A stretch of 33,651 nucleotides of DNA from an uncultured Clostridium sp. (GTDB lineage Bacteria; Bacillota; Clostridia; TANB77; CAG-508): contig USEM01000011.1 in assembly GCA_900553695.1 (NCBI GenBank), positions 1 through 33,651 of the forward strand, read 5' to 3'. The notes under the pieces were generated by a model, which worked only from the letters and a program-made list of their open reading frames with translations, was not told where the DNA came from and made no database searches. Shown one piece after another: positions 1 to 9,931 of this stretch (position 1 is its first letter; every line of letters begins with the position of its first letter). The translations under genes were made by a program, and so were the position numbers.

Positions 1-173
1 CCATAAGAGATGAAATGAATATAAGATATTCTGGGTATATTGATGGAAAAGCAGAAGGAAAAAATGAGAGAAACATAGAAATAGCAAAAAATATGCTAAA
101 AGAAAATATCGATATAGAACTTATTAGTAAAGTAACAGGCTTAAATCCAGAAGAAATAGAAAAACTAAAATAA
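1..173 (+). CDS. Rpn-family nuclease/transposase, C-terminal tail (partial)
   Basis: The open frame enters from the left edge (first full codon at base 3) and stops at TAA 171-173, leaving 56 residues. The tail reads GKAEGKNERNIEIAKNML and then LISKVTGLNPEEIEKLK. A charged repeat followed by a short helix-turn-helix-like end is typical of PD-(D/E)XK Rpn-type recombination-promoting nucleases/putative transposases common in Clostridia. The catalytic domain lies outside the window, so the family call rests on the tail alone. A terminator hairpin follows. Confidence 0.65.
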   Translation, partial: IRDEMNIRYSGYIDGKAEGKNERNIEIAKNMLKENIDIELISKVTGLNPEEIEKLK

Positions 174-199
174 CGGTAGAAATATATTAAATATATATT

Positions 200-238
200 A
201 CAAATTGCAAAAATATATTGCAATTTGTATTTTTATTT
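200..238 (+). terminator. Rho-independent terminator
   Basis: An 11-bp perfect stem (200-210 with 218-228, built on ACAAATTGCAA) with a 7-nt loop is followed by a T-rich tract. It closes the upstream Rpn gene. Confidence 0.75.
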
Positions 239-240
239 TC

Positions 241-269
241 TTGACATTTAAGCCATTTTGGTTCATAAT
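241..269 (+). promoter_or_regulatory. Sigma-A-type promoter for the ABC transporter gene
   Basis: TTGACA (241-246), 17-nt spacer, CATAAT (264-269). It lies 38 bases before the chosen ATG at 307, with AGGAG at 291-295 as ribosome binding site. Confidence 0.7.
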
Positions 270-306
270 ATTTATTGTATTTTTGAAATTAGGAGATAAT
301 TGTTTT

Positions 307-3300
307 ATGTTAGAACTAAAAAATATAACTAAAGTGTATGGAACTTCAAACGAGGAAGTTAAAGCCTTGAAAGGAGTTAGTATAAAATTTAGAGAGTCTG
401 AATTTGTTTCTATTTTAGGACAAAGTGGTTGCCGGAAAAACTACTTTGCTTAACATTATTGGTGGACTTGATAGATATACAAGTGGAGATTTAATTATAA
501 ATGGTAAATCAACAAAGCATTTTAAAGACAGAGATTGGGATGCATATAGAAACTATAAAGTTGGTTTTGTATTCCAAAGCTATAATTTAATTGGTCACCA
601 AACTGTTCTTTCCAATGTTGAGCTTGCTCTAACTATAGGTGGTATTCCTAAAAAGGAAAGAAGAGAACGTGCTATTAAGGCATTGGAAGAAGTTGGCTTA
701 AAAGACCAAATACATAAAAAGCCAAATCAGTTATCTGGAGGGCAGATGCAAAGGGTTGCTATTGCAAGAGCTTTAGTAAATAACCCAGACATTATTTTAG
801 CAGATGAGCCAACAGGTGCATTAGATACTAAAACAAGTATTCAAGTAATGGAAATTTTAAAGAAGATTTCCAAAGATAAATTAATAATAATGGTAACACA
901 TAACCCAGAACTTGCAGAGAAATATTCAAGTAGAATTATTAGAATACTAGATGGAGTTATTACAGAAGATTCCAACTCCATAAAGGAAAATGAGGAGATT
1001 AAGCCAAAAGAAACAAATAAAATTGGAAAAACATCAATGAAATTTTGGACTGCTTTTAGGCTAAGTTTAAACAATCTTCTAACTAAAAAAGGAAGAACAA
1101 TATTAGTAGCTTTTGCAGGTTCAATTGGCATAATTGGAATTGCCTTAATACTTGCAGTTTCAAATGGTTTCCAAAACTATGTAGACCATATTCAAGAGGA
1201 TACTTTAACTTCATATCCATTATCTATAATGCAACAATCAACAGATATTGCAGGCACTTTGCTTTCTTTAAGAAGTGGAGAAGGAGATAATGGTAACACA
1301 TCTGGAGTAAAGGAAGAACAATATATTTCAAACATGCTATCTAGTTTAAGTACAAACGATTTAAAAAGCTTTAAGAGATACTTAGAGAGCAATTATAGTG
1401 AAGTGAAAAACGATATATCTAATGTTAAATATTCATACAGTATTGACCCACTTATATACGCTAAAGATGCAACAGGGGAAATTGCAAAACTAAACCCAAG
1501 CAATATCTTTAACTCTATATATGGAAATTCAAATGTATTAAGCTCTTACTCATCATTTGCTTCTGTATTTACTCAAATGATTGATGATAAAGAAGCTTTA
1601 AATGCATCATACGACGTGCTTGCAGGCCGTTGGCCAGAAAATTATGATGAAATGGTAATTGTATTATCAGAACCAAATACAATTTCAGATTTACTTGTAT
1701 ATTCACTAGGTTTAAGAGATACAAAGGAATTAACAGATATGATAACAAAAGCCATGAGTGGTGAAACAATAGATGTTAAAAACGAGCCAATGACTTTATC
1801 ATATGAAGACTTAATGAATATAAATCTTAAACTAATAAGACCAACAGACCTTTACAAATTTAATGATAAATATGATGTTTATGAAGATATGAGCGAAAAT
1901 GAAGAATATCTAGAAAAAACATTTGATGAAGCAATTAACCTAAAAATAGTAGGTGTGGTATCTGCAAAACCAGGAGTTACAACAATGGCACTAAACCCAG
2001 GTGTTGCATACACAAGCAAATTAATAGACTATATAATAGATTACTCAGCAAATACAGATATTGTAAAAAAACAGCTTGCAGACGATACAATAGATGTATT
2101 TTCTGGTTCAAAATTTGATAGCAAAACAAATAATTTTGACCTAAACTTTGAAGATTTAGTTGAAATAGATAAGCAAAAACTACAAAGTGCATTTAATATA
2201 AACATAGATACAAATAAAATTCAAAATCAAACAGCAGGCTATATGAATGAGATTTCAAATGCAATAACTACAAACACAGAGCCTGCAAAAAAGGCATTTA
2301 CTGATGGACTTGAGAATTTAGCTAATGGTCTATTTAATAATATAACAGATAAAATAGCCTTAAATGATATTGAAAGTACTGTATCTGGTTATTTATCTAA
2401 AGATGAACCAACAAAAATTGTAGCAAACCTTGAAGCAAATTATGTAATACCAGCAGAAACTTTTAAAACAACATATTCAGGACTATTAAAAGGACTTTTG
2501 CAAATATATATAAACTCATATTATGCAACAGATCCATCGCTTACAGAAAACATTGAGAACCCAGTTGCCATAGTTTATAAAGAGATAGCTTCACAAGTTA
2601 TTACAACATATATGGAAAATATTGCAATACAAGGAACTGCAGAAACAATGGCAAAAACTATGACAGAAGCTGTTATGAAAAAAACAATTTTAACAAAGGT
2701 TGGAGAAATAACAAGATCTTTAAGTAGCAGTATAGCATCTTCATTTAATGTTGACCAAGACAAAATATCAAGTGCATTTAAGCTTAAAATTACAGAAGAT
2801 GAAATTACAAGAATTGTAAGTGCAATGATGAATAAAACAGAAACAACAGCAAAATCAAACCTAATATCACTTGGCTACCAAGATAAAGAAGAACCAACAT
2901 ATATTTCTTTTTATTTTAACAGTTTTGAAGGGAAAGAACACTTTGAAGAGTTTATAAATTCATATAATGAAAAAGTAAAGGCAAATGGGGAAGATGAAAA
3001 GGAAATAAAATACACAGATACAACAGGAATTCTTATGAGTTCTGTAAAAACAATTGTAAACGCTGTAACTTATGTATTAATTGCATTTGTATCAATTTCT
3101 TTAGTAGTATCTTCAATTATGATAGGAATAATAACATACATTTCTGTATATGAAAGAACAAAGGAAATAGGAATTTTAAGAGCAATAGGTGCATCTAAAC
3201 ATAACATATCTTCAATATTTAATGCAGAAACATTTATAATAGGCTTATTATCAGGGCTATTTGGAATAGGAATAACATACTCATTAATACCAATAATAAA

Positions 3301-3469
3301 CTCTGTATTGCATCATTTTACAGGCAATATTCCACTAAATGCAACCCTAACTTTAGGCAATGCAACAGTTCTAATAGTACTAAGTATTATCCTTACACTA
3401 ATTGGTGGACTAATACCTGCAAAAGCAGCTTCAAAACGCGACCCTGTAATTGCACTTAGAACGGAATAG
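307..3469 (+). CDS. MacB-like ABC transporter, ATPase fused to FtsX-type permease (+1 shift at CGG 433)
   Basis: An ABC exporter-type protein with the ATPase and permease in one chain. The reading is 307-432 joined to 434-3469, 1053 residues. The start at 307 (MLELKNITKVYG) follows AGGAG and a good promoter. The ATPase fills about residues 1-220: Walker A GCGKTT crosses the shift site (Gly43), then signature LSGGQMQRVAIARAL, Walker B IILADEPTGALD and H-loop MVTHN. A membrane helix near residue 265 precedes a large extracytoplasmic segment of about 600 residues. Three C-terminal helices with the FtsX motif ERTKEIGILRAIGAS follow. Without the shift the protein ends after about 48 residues, inside Walker A. 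Substrate is unknown; relatives export peptides or lipids or act in antimicrobial resistance. Confidence 0.88.
433..435 (+). other. CGG +1 recoding site 1 (ABC ATPase Gly43)
   Basis: Zero frame reads GGT TGC CGG AAA; the +1 frame reads GGA AAA ACT, restoring Walker A GCGKTT. CGG-A context. Confidence 0.85.
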
Positions 3470-3483
3470 AAGAATTTTTGCAA

Positions 3484-3526
3484 AACACTACACAAATTAA
3501 GAAAAATGTGGTAAAATAGTAGTGTT
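3484..3526 (+). promoter_or_regulatory. Possible yebC promoter flanked by an inverted repeat
   Basis: TAAAAT at 3512-3517 is a plausible -10 box but the -35 is poor. An 8-bp inverted repeat (AACACTAC at 3484-3491, GTAGTGTT at 3519-3526) brackets this region and could be an operator or a hairpin. Tentative. Confidence 0.35.
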
Positions 3527-3574
3527 GTAAATATGAAATTAAATTATATATAATTTTTAAAAGGAGGAAAACAT

Positions 3575-4300
3575 ATGTCAGGACATAGCAAATGGCACAA
3601 TATTCAAGCTAAAAAAGGTAAAGCAGATGCAGCAAGAGGAAAGGTTTTTACAAAACTTGGAAGAGAATTATTAATGGCTGTTAAACAAGGGGGACCAGAT
3701 CCAGTTGGAAACTCTAAGTTAAAAGATGTTATTGCAAAATGTAAAGCAAACAACATGCCAAACGATACAATAAACAATGCTATAAAAAAAGCAGCAGGAG
3801 CAGGAAACAGCGAAAACTACGAAGAAATTACATACGAAGGATATGGACCAAATGGTGTAGCAATTATTGTAAATGCTTCAACAGATAATAAAAACAGAAC
3901 AGCTGCTGATGTAAGACACGTTTTTGATAAATTCGGTGGAAATCTTGGAACATCTGGATGTGTATCATACATGTTCGAGAAAAAAGGTGTAATTGTAATA
4001 GAAAAAGCAGAATGCAAACTAGGCGAAGATGACCTAATGATGTTAGCATTAGAAAACGGTGCAGAAAACATGGAAGTAGAAGACGAAGTATATGAAATAA
4101 CATCAGCACCAGAAGAATTTTCTAAATTAAGCCAAGCTCTAGAAGAAAATGGAATAAGCTTCTTAGAAGCAGATGTAAAAATGGTACCAAACAACTACAT
4201 TTCATTAGATGAAAATGGAGTAAGAAAAATGGAATTAATATTAGAAAAACTAGATGAATTAGATGATGTAATTGATGTATATCATAACTGGGATGAGTAG
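3575..4300 (+). CDS. yebC: YebC/TACO1-family protein
   Basis: 241 residues, the usual family length. It begins MSGHSKWHNIQAKKGKADAARGK in pieces typical of YebC/PmpR, with the KCKANNMPND and YEGYGPNGVA motifs. Family members were long listed as transcriptional regulators; the TACO1/YebC group is now linked to translation, helping ribosomes through difficult proline stretches. AAAGGAGG lies just before the ATG and a strong terminator follows, so it looks monocistronic. It contains no in-frame CGG. Confidence 0.95.
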   Translation: MSGHSKWHNIQAKKGKADAARGKVFTKLGRELLMAVKQGGPDPVGNSKLKDVIAKCKANNMPNDTINNAIKKAAGAGNSENYEEITYEGYGPNGVAIIVNASTDNKNRTAADVRHVFDKFGGNLGTSGCVSYMFEKKGVIVIEKAECKLGEDDLMMLALENGAENMEVEDEVYEITSAPEEFSKLSQALEENGISFLEADVKMVPNNYISLDENGVRKMELILEKLDELDDVIDVYHNWDE

Positions 4301-4308
4301 AAAAATTA

Positions 4309-4345
4309 ATGGAAAACAGTTTATTGTTTTCCATTTTTCTTTTAT
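4309..4345 (+). terminator. Rho-independent terminator after yebC
   Basis: A 10-bp perfect stem (ATGGAAAACA at 4309-4318, TGTTTTCCAT at 4325-4334) with a 6-nt loop precedes TTTTTCTTTT. Confidence 0.85.
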
Positions 4346-4372
4346 ATGATACTATTTATAATTATATAAAAA

Positions 4373-4497
4373 AGTCCGCCAAATCTCGTCGGAGCTTTTA
4401 TATTTATTTAAAATCGAACCCACGCTGGAGACGCCTAAAGAAGTGTTTCGGGGGTCTTCGATTTTCTCTAAATATAAAACTCCTGCGTTTGGCTACT
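4373..4497. repeat. Long imperfect inverted repeat, unexplained structured element
   Basis: The left arm 4373-4418 pairs with the right arm 4457-4497. The outer part pairs CCGCCAAA with TTTGGC, GGAG pairs with CTCC, and the inner part pairs TTTTATATTTA and AAAATCGAA with their complements. The loop 4419-4456 is much richer in G and C than the surroundings. It lies between the convergent ends of yebC and tmcAL. It could be a small mobile element of the MITE type, a structured RNA or a complex terminator. No second copy was seen in the window, and an ORF across it (4309-4524) has no protein-like features. Confidence 0.5.
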
Positions 4498-4534
4498 TAT
4501 ACTACTAAATCATTATTTATTTAAATAATAGCAA

Positions 4535-5760
4535 CTATACAACAATCAATTTTTTCGTGTAATCTAAATTAGCATCAGGATTTTTCTTAAACTCTTGTGT
4601 ATATATATTTGTTGCTAAGATATCTTTATCAAGCATAGACTTTAAAATCTTATTATTACTTGAGTCCATGAATTGTTTTACAGAAGTAATAACATTTAAC
4701 TTTTTATTCTTAGAAAGCTCTGATAATAAAAGTTTTCCATTATCACTTAGTCCCAAAACCCTTATATAAGGAACTGTTTTTAAAGAATTAGTATAGTCTT
4801 GTTTAGTAATTCCTAAAAGAGCATAAAGGAAAATTCTGTTAATTCTAGTTAATGTATAGCGTTTAGATTTTATCATAAACATTAAAGCTTCTAGGTTATT
4901 ACAGCAATTTGCAGCATCTTTAATTTTATATTCTAAACCTTCAGAAACATCTGGAAGATTAGCAATTTCTTCTATGGACATATATCTTAATTTATAAATA
5001 ATTTGCTTTTCAAATTGTGAAATATCTAAAACAAATCTTCCGATTTCCTAGTTCTTCTTTTAAAATTGAATATGATTGTTTTGGCATTAGATTTTTAACA
5101 GATTTCTTTTGCAAAAGCATTTCTCTTATAGCAGTAGCACTTGCAATATTATTAGCAGTGGCAACACTATTGTATTCTGTACCAATTCTTTTTATGGTTA
5201 ATGCATCAATTTTATTGCCTGTTTTGATTATTTGTTTTAAATATTCTAAACCTAATATATTATTTGAACCAGATAAAATATTAGCAGAATTTCTAATATC
5301 ATTTATATATAAAAGCATTGCATTTTCACGAGCTTTAGGAAAAGATAAACCTTTTGAAAGCTCATGGTTAAGCATTGTAACATATTCAGAAGGTTCTTTA
5401 ACAAGTATTGTAGCAAATTTATTTAGTGTATTTATATCTCCACATTCACTACCAAATGAAAGAGTAGTTTGCATGTTTAAACTATTTAATATTTTTATAC
5501 TACCAGAAGCAAAGTTTTCGGCACTTGAGATACTATAAATAGTTGGAAGCTCTATAACCATATCTACGCCAGCCATAAGAGCCATTTCAGCTCTTGCCCA
5601 TTTGCTAATTAATGCTGTATTACCGGCGCTCCACAAAGTTTCCGCTCATTATACAAACAACATAATCAGGGTTAACAGTTTTAATAGATTTATTTAATTG
5701 ATACAAATGACCATTGTGAAATGGGTTGTATTCACAAATAATTGCTAAAACTTTGCTCAT
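4535..5760 (-). CDS. tmcAL: tRNA(Met) cytidine acetate ligase TmcAL (two +1 shifts at CGG)
   Basis: TmcAL (formerly YlbM, DUF795) uses acetate and ATP to acetylate the wobble cytidine of elongator tRNA-Met. The minus-strand reading is 5760-5626, 5624-5043 and 5041-4535, giving 407 residues, the usual family size. The N-terminus MSKVLAIICEYNPFHNGH carries the nucleotidyltransferase HNGH motif, followed by IMSGNFVERG and KWARAEMAL. The first shift restores Gly46 of NFVERGNTA and the second Gly240 of GNGRFVLD. Without shifting the protein stops at residue 46. The start is ATG 5760 with AAGGAGA upstream, divergent from rnhA. Apart from the two CGG sites it looks intact and conserved. Confidence 0.88.
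5040..5042 (-). other. CGG +1 recoding site (TmcAL Gly240)
   Basis: On the minus strand, zero frame GGA AAT CGG AAG; the +1 frame GGA AGA TTT GTT continues the family sequence to the stop at 4535. CGG-A context. Confidence 0.85.
5623..5625 (-). other. CGG +1 recoding site (TmcAL Gly46)
   Basis: On the minus strand, zero frame GAG CGC CGG TAA stops at once; the +1 frame GGT AAT ACA GCA gives the conserved NFVERG-NTA stretch. CGG-T context. Confidence 0.87.
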
Positions 5761-5777
5761 TAATTTCTCCTTATATA

Positions 5778-5807
5778 TTGATTTTTTTACTACATTATTG
5801 ATATAAT
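5778..5807 (+). promoter_or_regulatory. Promoter for the rnhA-topoisomerase group
   Basis: TTGATT (5778-5783), 18-nt spacer, TATAAT (5802-5807), 42 bases before the rnhA ATG. It sits in the divergent gap with tmcAL. Confidence 0.65.
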
Positions 5808-5848
5808 ATCACAAGATTAGAAAAATTACAAATATTATTGGAGGAAAT

Positions 5849-6288
5849 ATGGAAAAGGTTGTAATATATACAGATGGAGCTTGCTCAGGAAACCCAGGAC
5901 CACGGTGGTTGGGGAAGTATATTAATGTATAAAGACACGAAAAAAGAAATAAGTCGGATATATGCCAAACACAACAAATAACATAATGGAAATAACAGCA
6001 GTAATTGAAGGTTTAAAACTTCTTAAATATGAATGTGAAGTTAAAGTATATAGCGATAGTGCATATGTTGTAAACGCATTCAATAATCACTGGATAGAAG
6101 GCTGGATAAAGAAGAACTGGGTAAATTCAAATAAAGAGCCTGTTAAAAATAAAGAATTATGGCAAGAACTATACTCACTTACAAAAACACATAAAGTGAA
6201 ATTTATAAAAGTAAAAGGACATAGCGACAATGAATATAACAATAGGTGTGATGAACTAGCACGCCTTGCAATTAAAAATAATAATTAG
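5849..6288 (+). CDS. rnhA: Ribonuclease HI (two +1 shifts at CGG)
   Basis: RNase HI cleaves the RNA strand of RNA-DNA hybrids. Joining 5849-5902, 5904-5954 and 5956-6288 gives 145 residues, the normal size. All four carboxylates are visible: Asp9 (YTDGACSGNPGP), Glu47 (NIMEITAV), Asp69 (VYSDSAYVV) and Asp134 (RCDELAR), plus His124 in KGHSD. Shift 1 supplies Gly19 of PGPGGWG and shift 2 Gly36 of EISGYMPNTTNN; both are family-conserved. The two shifts lie only 52 bases apart and both come before Glu47, so unshifted product cannot be active. GGAGG precedes ATG 5849. It heads a same-strand group with the PHP protein and topB. Confidence 0.9.
5903..5905 (+). other. CGG +1 recoding site (RNase HI Gly19)
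   Basis: Zero frame CCA GGA CCA CGG TGG; the +1 frame GGT GGT TGG GGA gives the conserved PGPGGWG motif. CGG-T context. Confidence 0.9.
5955..5957 (+). other. CGG +1 recoding site (RNase HI Gly36)
   Basis: Zero frame ATA AGT CGG ATA; the +1 frame GGA TAT ATG CCA gives SGYMPNTTNN of the family. CGG-A context. Confidence 0.9.
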
Positions 6289-6305
6289 AAAAGAGGAAGA
6301 AAAAA

Positions 6306-7501
6306 ATGTACGAAGTATTCGCAGATTTACATATACACATAGGAAGAAGTGAAAGTAATAAACCAATTAAAATAACAGCAGCAAGGTCTTTAAACTTTGC
6401 AAACATAGCAAAAGAATGTGCTGAAAGAAAAGGAATTAACATAGCAGGAATAATAGACTCAGCCTCACCTTATGTAATAGAAGATATAGAAAACTTTCTA
6501 AAAACAGGTGAAGCATATGAAATAAAAGATGGAGGAATTATATATAAAGATAAAGTTTGTATAATACTTCGGAAGCGAAATTGAAACATCAGAAAAAGGC
6601 TTAAACGGACATGCAGGAAGTGCACATAATATATGTTTCTTCCCATATTTGAAAGATATAAAAGGCTTTTCAAATGAAATGAGCCACCATATTAAAAACA
6701 TAACACTAAGTTCACAAAGAGCAGATATTTCAGCATATGATTTGATTGACATTGTAGAAAAATATAATGGTATATTAATACCAGCACACTGTTTTACACC
6801 ACACAAAAGCTTTTATGGAAATTGCACAGATAGATTAGAGAAAATCTTTAAAGAAAAGTTTGATAGAGTGCCTGCAATAGAGCTTGGTTTAAGCGCAGAT
6901 ACAAATTTAGCAGATAACATATCTGAGCTCGAAACTAAAACATTTTTAACAAATTCAGATGCACACTCACTTCCTAAAATAGCAAGGGAATATAACAAAA
7001 TATTAGTTGAAGATATAAGCTTTAAAGAACTTTTGAAAGCACTAAAAAATGAAGACGGAAGAAGAATTGTAACAAACTATGGGTTAGATCCAAAGCTTGG
7101 AAAGTACCATAGAACATATTGTGAGGTTTGTGAAAAGAACATTCCAGGACCTGCACCTGTTACAAAATGCGACACATGTGATAGTAGAAATATAACAATG
7201 GGTGTGTATGATAGAATTCAAATTATAAAAGATAAAAAGGAAAGCAAAAGCCCTGCAAACAGACCCGAATATGTATACCAAATACCACTTTCATTTATAC
7301 CAGGGCTTCGGAAGCAAAACTATTGAAAAAATGCTAAACCACTTCGAAACAGAAATGAACATTTTGCACAAACTATCTTTTGATGACTTAGAAGCAGTTG
7401 TTGGAGAGAAAAATGCTAGAAATATTATAAATGCAAGAGAAGGCAAAATGAAAGTGCAAGAAGGTGGCGGAGGAATTTACGGAAAAATAGGAGCTGAATA
7501 G
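6306..7501 (+). CDS. Endonuclease Q-like PHP-domain protein (two +1 shifts at CGG)
   Basis: The reading is 6306-6569, 6571-7308 and 7310-7501, giving 397 residues. The N-terminus YEVFADLHIHIGRS is a PHP metal-binding motif, with IDSASP, HCFTPH and TNSDAHS supplying further ligands. A four-cysteine zinc-binding segment (CEVC and CDTC, near residues 277-297) and a C-terminal helix-hairpin-helix-like region follow. This matches the EndoQ family, which nicks DNA beside deaminated bases in archaea and some bacteria. Shift 1 gives Gly89 in ILGSEIET; shift 2 gives Gly335 in PGLGSKTIEKM, the helix-hairpin-helix turn. Unshifted product loses most of the PHP fold. It starts 17 bases after rnhA, so co-transcription is likely. 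Family is firm; substrate is inferred. Confidence 0.82.
6570..6572 (+). other. CGG +1 recoding site (PHP protein Gly89)
   Basis: Zero frame ATA CTT CGG AAG; the +1 frame GGA AGC GAA ATT gives LGSEIE. CGG-A context, same CTT-CGGAAGC local sequence as the second site of this gene. Confidence 0.87.
7309..7311 (+). other. CGG +1 recoding site (PHP protein Gly335)
   Basis: Zero frame GGG CTT CGG AAG; the +1 frame GGA AGC AAA ACT gives PGLGSKTIE. CGG-A context. Confidence 0.87.
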
Positions 7502-7504
7502 AAA

Positions 7505-9395
7505 TTGAAAAAATTGTTAATTACAGAAAAGCCATCTGTTGCAATGGAATTTGCAAAAGTTCTAAAACTTGGAGAAAACAGAAGGAATGGTTACATAGAA
7601 AATGAAGAATGGATAATTACGTGGTGTGTAGGTCATTTAGTTACAATGTCATACCCAGAGGTGTATGATGAAAAGCTTAAATTCTGGCGTTTAGACACAT
7701 TACCATTTATTCCAGAAGAATTCAAATACGAAATTATACCAGCTGTTGCAAAACAATTTGAAATTGTAAAAGGACTTTTGCAAAGAGAAGATGTTGGCGA
7801 AATATATAATGCTCGGCGACTCTGGACGAGAAGGAGAATATATACAAAGACTAGTTTTTATGATGGCAAAACCAAACCCAAAAGCTAAAATGAAAAGAGT
7901 TTGGATAGATTCACAAACAGAAGAAGAAATAAGAAGAGGAATTAACGAGGCAAAAGACTTATCAGAATACGATAGCTTATCAAACTCCGCATTTCTAAGA
8001 GCGAAAGAAGACTACTTAATTGGTATAAACTTTTCAAGACTTCTTTCTATAATCTTTGGAAGAAAACTTGCCCAATCAATAAATGAAGAAAAAGCTTCAA
8101 TTTCAATAGGTAGAGTTATGACATGTGTTTTGGGTATGATTGTTTCAAGAGAACGTGAAATACGTAACTTTGTAAAAACCAAATATTACAAGCTAAACAG
8201 TAGTTTCGAAAACTTTACAGCAGAATGGAAGGTAAACCCAAAATCAAGCGTTTTTGAATCTCCAAAATTATATAACGAAACTGGTTTTAAAAAAGAAGAA
8301 GATGCAAAAGCATTAATAGATAACTTACAAGGCAAAAAGGCTGTTATAACTGAACTTAAAAAATCAAAACAAAAAGAAAATGCCCCACTTCTATTTAACT
8401 TAGCGGAAATACAAAATGAATGTACAAAAAGATTTAAAATTAAACCAGATGAGACACTAGAAGTAATACAAAACTTGTATGAAAAAAAGCTTGTAACATA
8501 CCCAAGAACTGATGCAAGGGTTCTTTCAACAGCAGTTGCAAAAGAAATATCAAAGAACCTAAATGGTCTTGCTAAAGGGCTAAAACAAGATGAGGAAATT
8601 AATGGATATATTACAAAAATGGTAAATGAAAAATATCCAACGAATAACTTAGCGAAAACAAAGTATGTTAATGATAGCAAAATAACAGATCACTATGCAA
8701 TAATTCCAACAGGACAAGGCTTCGAAAATTATGCAAAATTGCCAGACTTACATAAGGAAGTGTATAGAGTAATAGTAAAACGTTTTCTAGCAATCTTTTA
8801 TCCACCTGCTGAATTTAACAAAATAAATGTAACAATCAATATAGAAAACGAAACATTTTATGCAACAGAAAAAGTCTGTATAAAAACTGGATACTTAGAG
8901 GTTTTAAAACAAAAAGAAAATAACCAAGAAGCGAATGAAAACCTAAAAGATCTAAAAAAAGGACAAGAACTAGAAGTAAAAGAGATAACAACAAAAGAAG
9001 CAGAAACAACACCACCTACAAGATACAACTCAGGTTCACTAATTCTAGCCATGGAAAATGCAGGAAAACTCATAGAAGATGAGGCACTAAGAGAACAAAT
9101 AAAAGGGGCAGGAATAGGCACAAGTGCAACAAGAGGAGAAATAATCAAAAAACTTGAAAAAATAAAACACATAGAAATAAACCCGAAAACACAAATAGTT
9201 ACACCAACAGTTAAGGGAGAAGCAATATATGATGTAGTAGAAAAATCAATGCCAGACATGCTAAACCCAAAACTTACAGCAAGCTGGGAAAAAGGATTAG
9301 ACATGGTTGCAAAAAAGGAAATAGAACCAGAAGAATTCATGCAAAAACTTGAGAAGTATATAAAATCAAAATTTGAAAAATTTATATATAGATAG
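7505..9395 (+). CDS. topB: DNA topoisomerase III (type IA), +1 shift at CGG 7814
   Basis: A type IA topoisomerase that passes single DNA strands through a transient 5'-phosphotyrosine break. The reading is 7505-7813 and 7815-9395, giving 629 residues, slightly short of most TopB (about 700). The start is TTG at 7505 after AGGAG 7489-7493, giving LLITEKPSVAMEFAKVL. The Toprim acidic motif NAGDSGREGEYI spans the shift (Gly104). The catalytic Tyr lies in LVTYPRTDARVL, near residue 330. There is no C-terminal zinc-finger extension. Unshifted product stops near residue 127 and lacks the active site. It follows the PHP gene by 3 bases. Confidence 0.9.
7814..7816 (+). other. CGG +1 recoding site (topoisomerase III Gly104)
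   Basis: Zero frame AAT GCT CGG CGA; the +1 frame GGC GAC TCT GGA gives NAGDSGREGE in the Toprim active site. CGG-C context. Confidence 0.9.
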
Positions 9396-9442
9396 ACTAA
9401 AATTTAATATAAAGGGAAAAATATTGCCATGGAGGAAACTTT

Positions 9443-9931
9443 ATGGCAATTAAAATTTGTATAGATGAATTGGAAGTTGAGAATTTTGAGATTAATAAAG
9501 CAGATATAATAATAAAGTTTGGAATACTAAAGTTCAAGTTAAACAAGGAAAAACTAAAAAAGATAATTAGCAACAACAAAAGTAAAATAAAATTAGAAGT
9601 AAATGATTTTAAAGAGATTATTAAAAAAATAGAAATTCCCAAACTTAACATTAATGCTAAGTTTGGCACAGGAGAACCTAATTCCACAGCATTTTTTGTA
9701 GCAATTGTATCAAGTATTATAGGAATTGCTCTTGCAAGAAAAATTGAAAACCCAAGATACACAATAGAACCTGTATATGGAGATATGAATTATATATTCT
9801 TATCCATTAATTGTATATTTGAAATAAAATTGGTACATATTATCAATATATTTATTAAGCTAAAAAGAAAGGAGTACCAAAAATATGGAAGAACACCCAA
9901 TAGAAGGTCTTATGTTGGCAGCAATGGATAG
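9443..9931 (+). CDS. DUF2953 family protein (YtfI-like)
   Basis: 162 residues, ATG 9443 after GGAGGAAACTTT. It carries a hydrophobic segment STAFFVAIVSSIIGIALA (near residue 80) and a conserved-looking PRYTIEPVYGD stretch, ending in a basic tail GRTPNRRSYVGSNG. Position and sequence match DUF2953 proteins, whose gene stands next to the gerW/ytfJ gene in Bacillus and Clostridia. It overlaps gerW by 47 bases in another frame, implying coupled expression. It is shorter than typical DUF2953 proteins (about 200 residues). Function is unknown; a sporulation role is inferred from position. Confidence 0.7.
   Translation: MAIKICIDELEVENFEINKADIIIKFGILKFKLNKEKLKKIISNNKSKIKLEVNDFKEIIKKIEIPKLNINAKFGTGEPNSTAFFVAIVSSIIGIALARKIENPRYTIEPVYGDMNYIFLSINCIFEIKLVHIINIFIKLKRKEYQKYGRTPNRRSYVGSNG

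Noticed and set aside
205..306. Upstream extension of the ABC transporter gene
   Set aside because: It would start inside the terminator hairpin and cross the promoter; ATG 307 has the ribosome binding site and matches the family start.
4309..4524. 71-codon ORF after yebC
   Set aside because: It runs through the terminator and both arms of the inverted repeat, with no ribosome binding site and no protein-like pattern.
5903..7816. prfB-like or slippery-sequence programmed frameshifting
   Set aside because: No CTTTGA-type stop site, no shared slippery P-site codon and no constant SD-like stimulator at the sites.
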